A stretch of DNA of 8,048 nucleotides from Streptosporangiaceae bacterium (GTDB lineage: Bacteria; Actinomycetota; Actinomycetes; Streptosporangiales; Streptosporangiaceae): positions 1 through 8,048 of the forward strand of contig JASHQP010000675.1 in the NCBI GenBank assembly GCA_030039095.1, given 5' to 3'. The translations under genes were made by a program, and so were the position numbers. Positions 6,032-8,048 of this stretch are shown in pieces. Numbering within the stretch: the first letter of the stretch is position 1; the number at the start of each line of letters is the position of its first letter. The notes under the pieces are model-generated. The model did not search any database. It was not told the origin of the DNA and saw nothing but the letters and a program-made list of their open reading frames with translations.

Positions 6032-7435
6032 TTAGGGGTGGCCGGTCTTCACGGTGGCGGCCAGTTCGGGCACGAAGCGGGCGGCGTCGATCGTGCCGAC
6101 GCCCGTGACCAGGTCATAGCCCCGGCCGGCCCGGTACCCGCGGACGGTGAACGTCCGGCCCTTCTGGACGAACGCCACCGAGTTGCCGCCCTTGGTGACG
6201 TCGACGATGCCGGGAGCGCGCGCCGCCTCCAGCCGGTAGAGCGCCGGGTTGATCAGCCCGAGGCGCCGGCCCGCGTACTGGTCGGCGATCGCGACGATGC
6301 CGGCGAACTCCGGCGTCGCCTCGCTGGTTCCCCCGGCGGTGTACCAGCCCGCCGCGGCTCCCGGGAACGAGTGGTAAATGAGCACGGCGCCGCTGAGCGC
6401 GGCGCTCATCGAGATGTCGGGGACACCGCGCCGCCCCCCGACCACGTGGCGGACGCCGTCCTGGTAGGCGGGGCGGGCGAAGAACTCCGACACCCCTCCG
6501 CTGCTGGCCCACGGCACCGGCGGCTTCTGCTTCGAGAGTGCCGCCACCGCCGGGTTCCAGGTGTCGTTCCACGCCGTGTCCGGCGACGCTCGGGTGCCGG
6601 ACGACGTCAGGTGCAGCGTGGTGCCGCCTACCCCGGTCACCAGGGGATCGGAGGCGGGCCACTGCACCACGCGGTGGCGGTAGAAGCCGCTGCCGGTGCG
6701 GTCGAAGCCGGTGACGCCGTTGTCGTTCGACGCGCCCAGCACGGTGACGTGGTGACGCCGGGCGTCGACGTACGCGTAGCGGAGCCGCAGCACGTACGCC
6801 CTGCTGGGGAAGTTCTGCTCGGGGAGGCTGAAGCTCTGGCTGATGACGTCGCCGAGGTTGTGCTCGATAACGTAGTTCTCGGCGGCGATCATCTGCGGGA
6901 ACCCGCCGCCGGTGGACGTCTCCGCAGCCGGCGTCTCGACCAGCAGGATGTCCGCGCCCGGGGCCATCGCGTGGGCCCACTCGACGTCCAGGGTGGTCTC
7001 GCCGGCCTTGTTCAGCATGCCGCCGTCGCTGGAGTCGAAGGGCGGGACCGGGCCCTCGGGCTGCAGCACCCGGAACGCGGGCGGCGCTGGCAGGCCGAAG
7101 CTGCGGTCGAAGGCCTCGAGGTCGGCGCCGATGGTTGGAGAGCCGAACGGGTCGACGATCACGATGGTCCGGCCCCGGCCTGTGTAGCCCCTCGCATACA
7201 GCGGCCCGAGGCCGTACGCCCGCTGCAGCTGTCGCGGCCAGTAGCACGCGACGCCGAGAGCCTCGAGGCACTCGGCGCTGGTGGGCGGCGGGCTGGTCGC
7301 GACCGCGGCGAGCGCCGACGGCGCCCCGCCCGCCGACGGCGCCCCGCCCGCTAACCCGGTACCGGCGTGTGCCGTCGCCGCCGATCCGAGCAGCGCGCCC
7401 GCCGCAACAGCGGCAAGTCCGGCCCCAAGCTTCAC
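6032..7435 (-). CDS. Secreted S53 (sedolisin-type) serine-carboxyl peptidase without propeptide
   Basis: A 467-residue predicted extracellular peptidase. Residues 1-24 look like a signal peptide with one Lys, an Ala/Leu-rich core and an AHA cleavage site. A low-complexity linker (about 25-53) with a duplicated GGAPSA precedes the catalytic domain, which begins near Cys56 and Cys64 (a possible disulfide; the only cysteines). Sedolisin residues are visible: Glu146 and Asp150 in GETTLDVEW, oxyanion Asp238 in ASNDNG, and Ser371 in GGTSEATPEFAG. C-terminal calcium-site-like segments are DVTKGGN (from Asp412) and GYDLVTGVGT. The usual propeptide of nearly 200 residues is absent, as in some actinobacterial short S53 proteins. 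The start is taken as GTG 7435 because it gives the best signal peptide; GTG 7459 is an alternative, and the frame stays open to 7633. The Shine-Dalgarno region is only a G-run. The substrate is unknown, and activity is predicted from intact residues. Confidence 0.88.
   Translation of the reverse strand: MKLGAGLAAVAAGALLGSAATAHAGTGLAGGAPSAGGAPSALAAVATSPPPTSAECLEALGVACYWPRQLQRAYGLGPLYARGYTGRGRTIVIVDPFGSPTIGADLEAFDRSFGLPAPPAFRVLQPEGPVPPFDSSDGGMLNKAGETTLDVEWAHAMAPGADILLVETPAAETSTGGGFPQMIAAENYVIEHNLGDVISQSFSLPEQNFPSRAYVLRLRYAYVDARRHHVTVLGASNDNGVTGFDRTGSGFYRHRVVQWPASDPLVTGVGGTTLHLTSSGTRASPDTAWNDTWNPAVAALSKQKPPVPWASSGGVSEFFARPAYQDGVRHVVGGRRGVPDISMSAALSGAVLIYHSFPGAAAGWYTAGGTSEATPEFAGIVAIADQYAGRRLGLINPALYRLEAARAPGIVDVTKGGNSVAFVQKGRTFTVRGYRAGRGYDLVTGVGTIDAARFVPELAATVKTGHP
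7314..7349 (-). repeat. In-frame 18-bp duplication in the peptidase linker
   Basis: Two identical adjacent copies of GCCGACGGCGCCCCGCCC lie at 7314-7331 and 7332-7349. On the minus strand they encode a doubled GGAPSA in the linker between the signal peptide and the catalytic domain. The length keeps the frame, so the effect is only a longer flexible linker. Confidence 0.85.
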
Positions 7436-7500
7436 GACGCCCCCCCCCGCCCCAGACACCGACCACCGTAACGGGGCTAAGGGCGCCCCCCCTAGACTTC

Positions 7501-7543
7501 GGCGACTCCTCCGGGTCCCGGCGACTCCTCCGGGTCCCGGCGA
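7501..7543. repeat. Two perfect 19-bp direct repeats plus a partial third copy
   Basis: GGCGACTCCTCCGGGTCCC occurs at 7501-7519 and again at 7520-7538, and the first five bases repeat at 7539-7543. The array lies upstream of the S53 peptidase gene and next to the hairpin at 7548. There are no spacers, so it is not CRISPR. Confidence 0.85.
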
Positions 7544-7547
7544 ACTG

Positions 7548-7585
7548 CCCCAGTTTTGTCCGCCCCCGCGCGGGCAAAACTGGGG
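7548..7585. terminator. Strong hairpin downstream of the queA-like gene, possible terminator
   Basis: CCCCAGTTTTG (7548-7558) is perfectly complementary to CAAAACTGGGG (7575-7585). The pairing continues inward to 7563/7570 with one T/G wobble, making a stem of about 16 bp with a 6-nt loop. It lies about 50 bp beyond the minus-strand stop codon at 7635, a fitting place for a terminator of the queA-like gene, but there is no U-run after it. It could instead be a dispersed intergenic palindrome. Confidence 0.5.
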
Positions 7586-7596
7586 TGCTGACCAGC

Positions 7597-7637
7597 GCTG
7601 TCCAAAGTCAGCTGTCCAAAGCCAGCTGCCCAAGTCA
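7597..7637. repeat. Three imperfect 14-bp tandem repeats reaching a stop codon
   Basis: Units are GCTGTCCAAAGTCA (7597-7610), GCTGTCCAAAGCCA (7611-7624) and GCTGCCCAAGTCA (7625-7637, one base shorter). The last three bases of the third unit are the complement of the TGA stop of the queA-like gene, so the array seems to have grown outward from the gene end. Confidence 0.75.
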
Positions 7638-8048
7638 GGGGAGCAGCAGGTGGAGGTCGCCGAACTCGTGCCAGAGGTAGCCGTTGTCGATCGCAGCCGC
7701 GTAGCAGCGGCCGAGCAGGTCGAGCCCGGCGAACGCCGCGAGCATCCGCAGATGGGAGGAACGCGGCTCGTGCAGCCCGGTGACGAGCCCGTCGACGGCC
7801 AGCAGCGGGCTGCGTGGCGTCACGACGTGCTCGGTCCAGCCGGAGGCAGCTGAGACCAGCCCCGGGGCGGTGCCGTCGACCCGGGCGGCGGTCTCGAGCG
7901 CGCGTACCACGGTCGTGCCCACCGCGATCACCCGCCCGCCGCTGCGCCTGGTCAGGTTCACGAGCCGGGCCGTGGCCGGCGGGACGTCGAACGGCTCCGG
8001 ATAGGGATCTTCGTCGCCCTCCAGCGAGGAGACGCCGGTGTGCAGGGT
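7635..8048 (-). CDS. queA: QueA-like tRNA ribosyltransferase-isomerase, C-terminal part (cut by window edge)
   Basis: The last 137 residues of a QueA-family protein; the start lies beyond the right edge. QueA transfers the ribosyl part of S-adenosylmethionine to preQ1 in tRNA to make epoxyqueuosine. Visible family segments are LHTGVSSLEGDEDPYPEPF near the cut end, GGRVIAVGTTVVRALE, and the terminal block with PRSSHLRMLAAFAG and GYLWHEFGDLHLL. Canonical QueA proteins have THVGAGTF-like and YRFFSYGDAM-like sequences at the matching places, so this belongs to a diverged actinobacterial subgroup. Whether it makes queuosine precursor or acts on another substrate cannot be settled here. A GTG at 7961 lies inside the conserved domain and is not the real start. 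The coding frame is intact to the TGA at 7635-7637, which overlaps a short tandem repeat. Confidence 0.85.
   Translation of the reverse strand, partial: TLHTGVSSLEGDEDPYPEPFDVPPATARLVNLTRRSGGRVIAVGTTVVRALETAARVDGTAPGLVSAASGWTEHVVTPRSPLLAVDGLVTGLHEPRSSHLRMLAAFAGLDLLGRCYAAAIDNGYLWHEFGDLHLLLP

Noticed and set aside
6038..7354. 438-codon plus-strand frame opposite the S53 peptidase
   Set aside because: It mirrors the peptidase codons and shows no family motif, while the minus-strand protein has all catalytic residues.
7436..7633. N-terminal extension of the S53 peptidase to an ATG at 7633
   Set aside because: It would translate direct repeats and a hairpin and would bury the signal peptide inside the protein.
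7501..7637. Possible CRISPR array
   Set aside because: The repeats are directly adjacent with no unique spacers, are of different families, and have no cas genes nearby.

Overview
The window is very GC-rich, with coding frames full of G/C third positions. It looks like a chromosomal segment from a filamentous actinomycete. The strongest clue is the order helicase (minus) / bldG / anti-sigma partner / H+-pyrophosphatase (plus), which matches the bldG locus of Streptomyces coelicolor as I recall it (SCO3550-SCO3547). The genus cannot be fixed from the sequence alone. I see no insertion sequence, phage gene, tRNA, rRNA or CRISPR array.

Layout. (1) Positions 1-942, minus: the N-terminal 314 codons of a DEAD/DEAH-box helicase that runs off the left edge. 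(2) 943-1118: a divergent promoter region. (3) 1119-1469 and 1490-1855, plus: bldG (STAS anti-anti-sigma factor) and a small GHKL-fold anti-sigma-like protein, 20 bp apart, forming a partner-switching pair. (4) 1856-2059: a leader with a candidate sigma-70-type promoter, two hairpins and a strong Shine-Dalgarno site. (5) 2060-4486, plus: hppA, a K+-independent proton-pumping pyrophosphatase with a polar, acidic C-terminal tail. (6) 4487-4639: a nested set of inverted repeats between the convergent hppA and serB genes. (7) 4640-5857, minus: serB, phosphoserine phosphatase with two N-terminal ACT domains. (8) 5858-6031: an upstream region holding four copies of an about 18-bp tandem repeat. (9) 6032-7435, minus: a secreted S53 (sedolisin-type) serine-carboxyl peptidase with no propeptide domain. 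(10) 7436-7634: a repeat-dense spacer with two 19-bp direct repeats, a 16-bp hairpin and a 14-bp triplet repeat that reaches into the next stop codon. (11) 7635-8048, minus: the C-terminal part of a divergent QueA-type protein, cut by the right edge.

How the genes relate. BldG and its neighbour are the only pair with an evident joint function: phosphorylation-controlled partner switching that sets sigma-factor or other regulator availability during development and stress. HppA would couple breakdown of biosynthetic pyrophosphate to proton export. SerB catalyses the last step of serine synthesis. The S53 peptidase is an extracellular enzyme. These last genes look like ordinary neighbours, not a dedicated system. 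I found no convincing new multi-gene system. The most unusual items are the non-coding repeat structures, the altered N-box of the anti-sigma-like protein, the missing propeptide of the peptidase and the divergent QueA-like protein.
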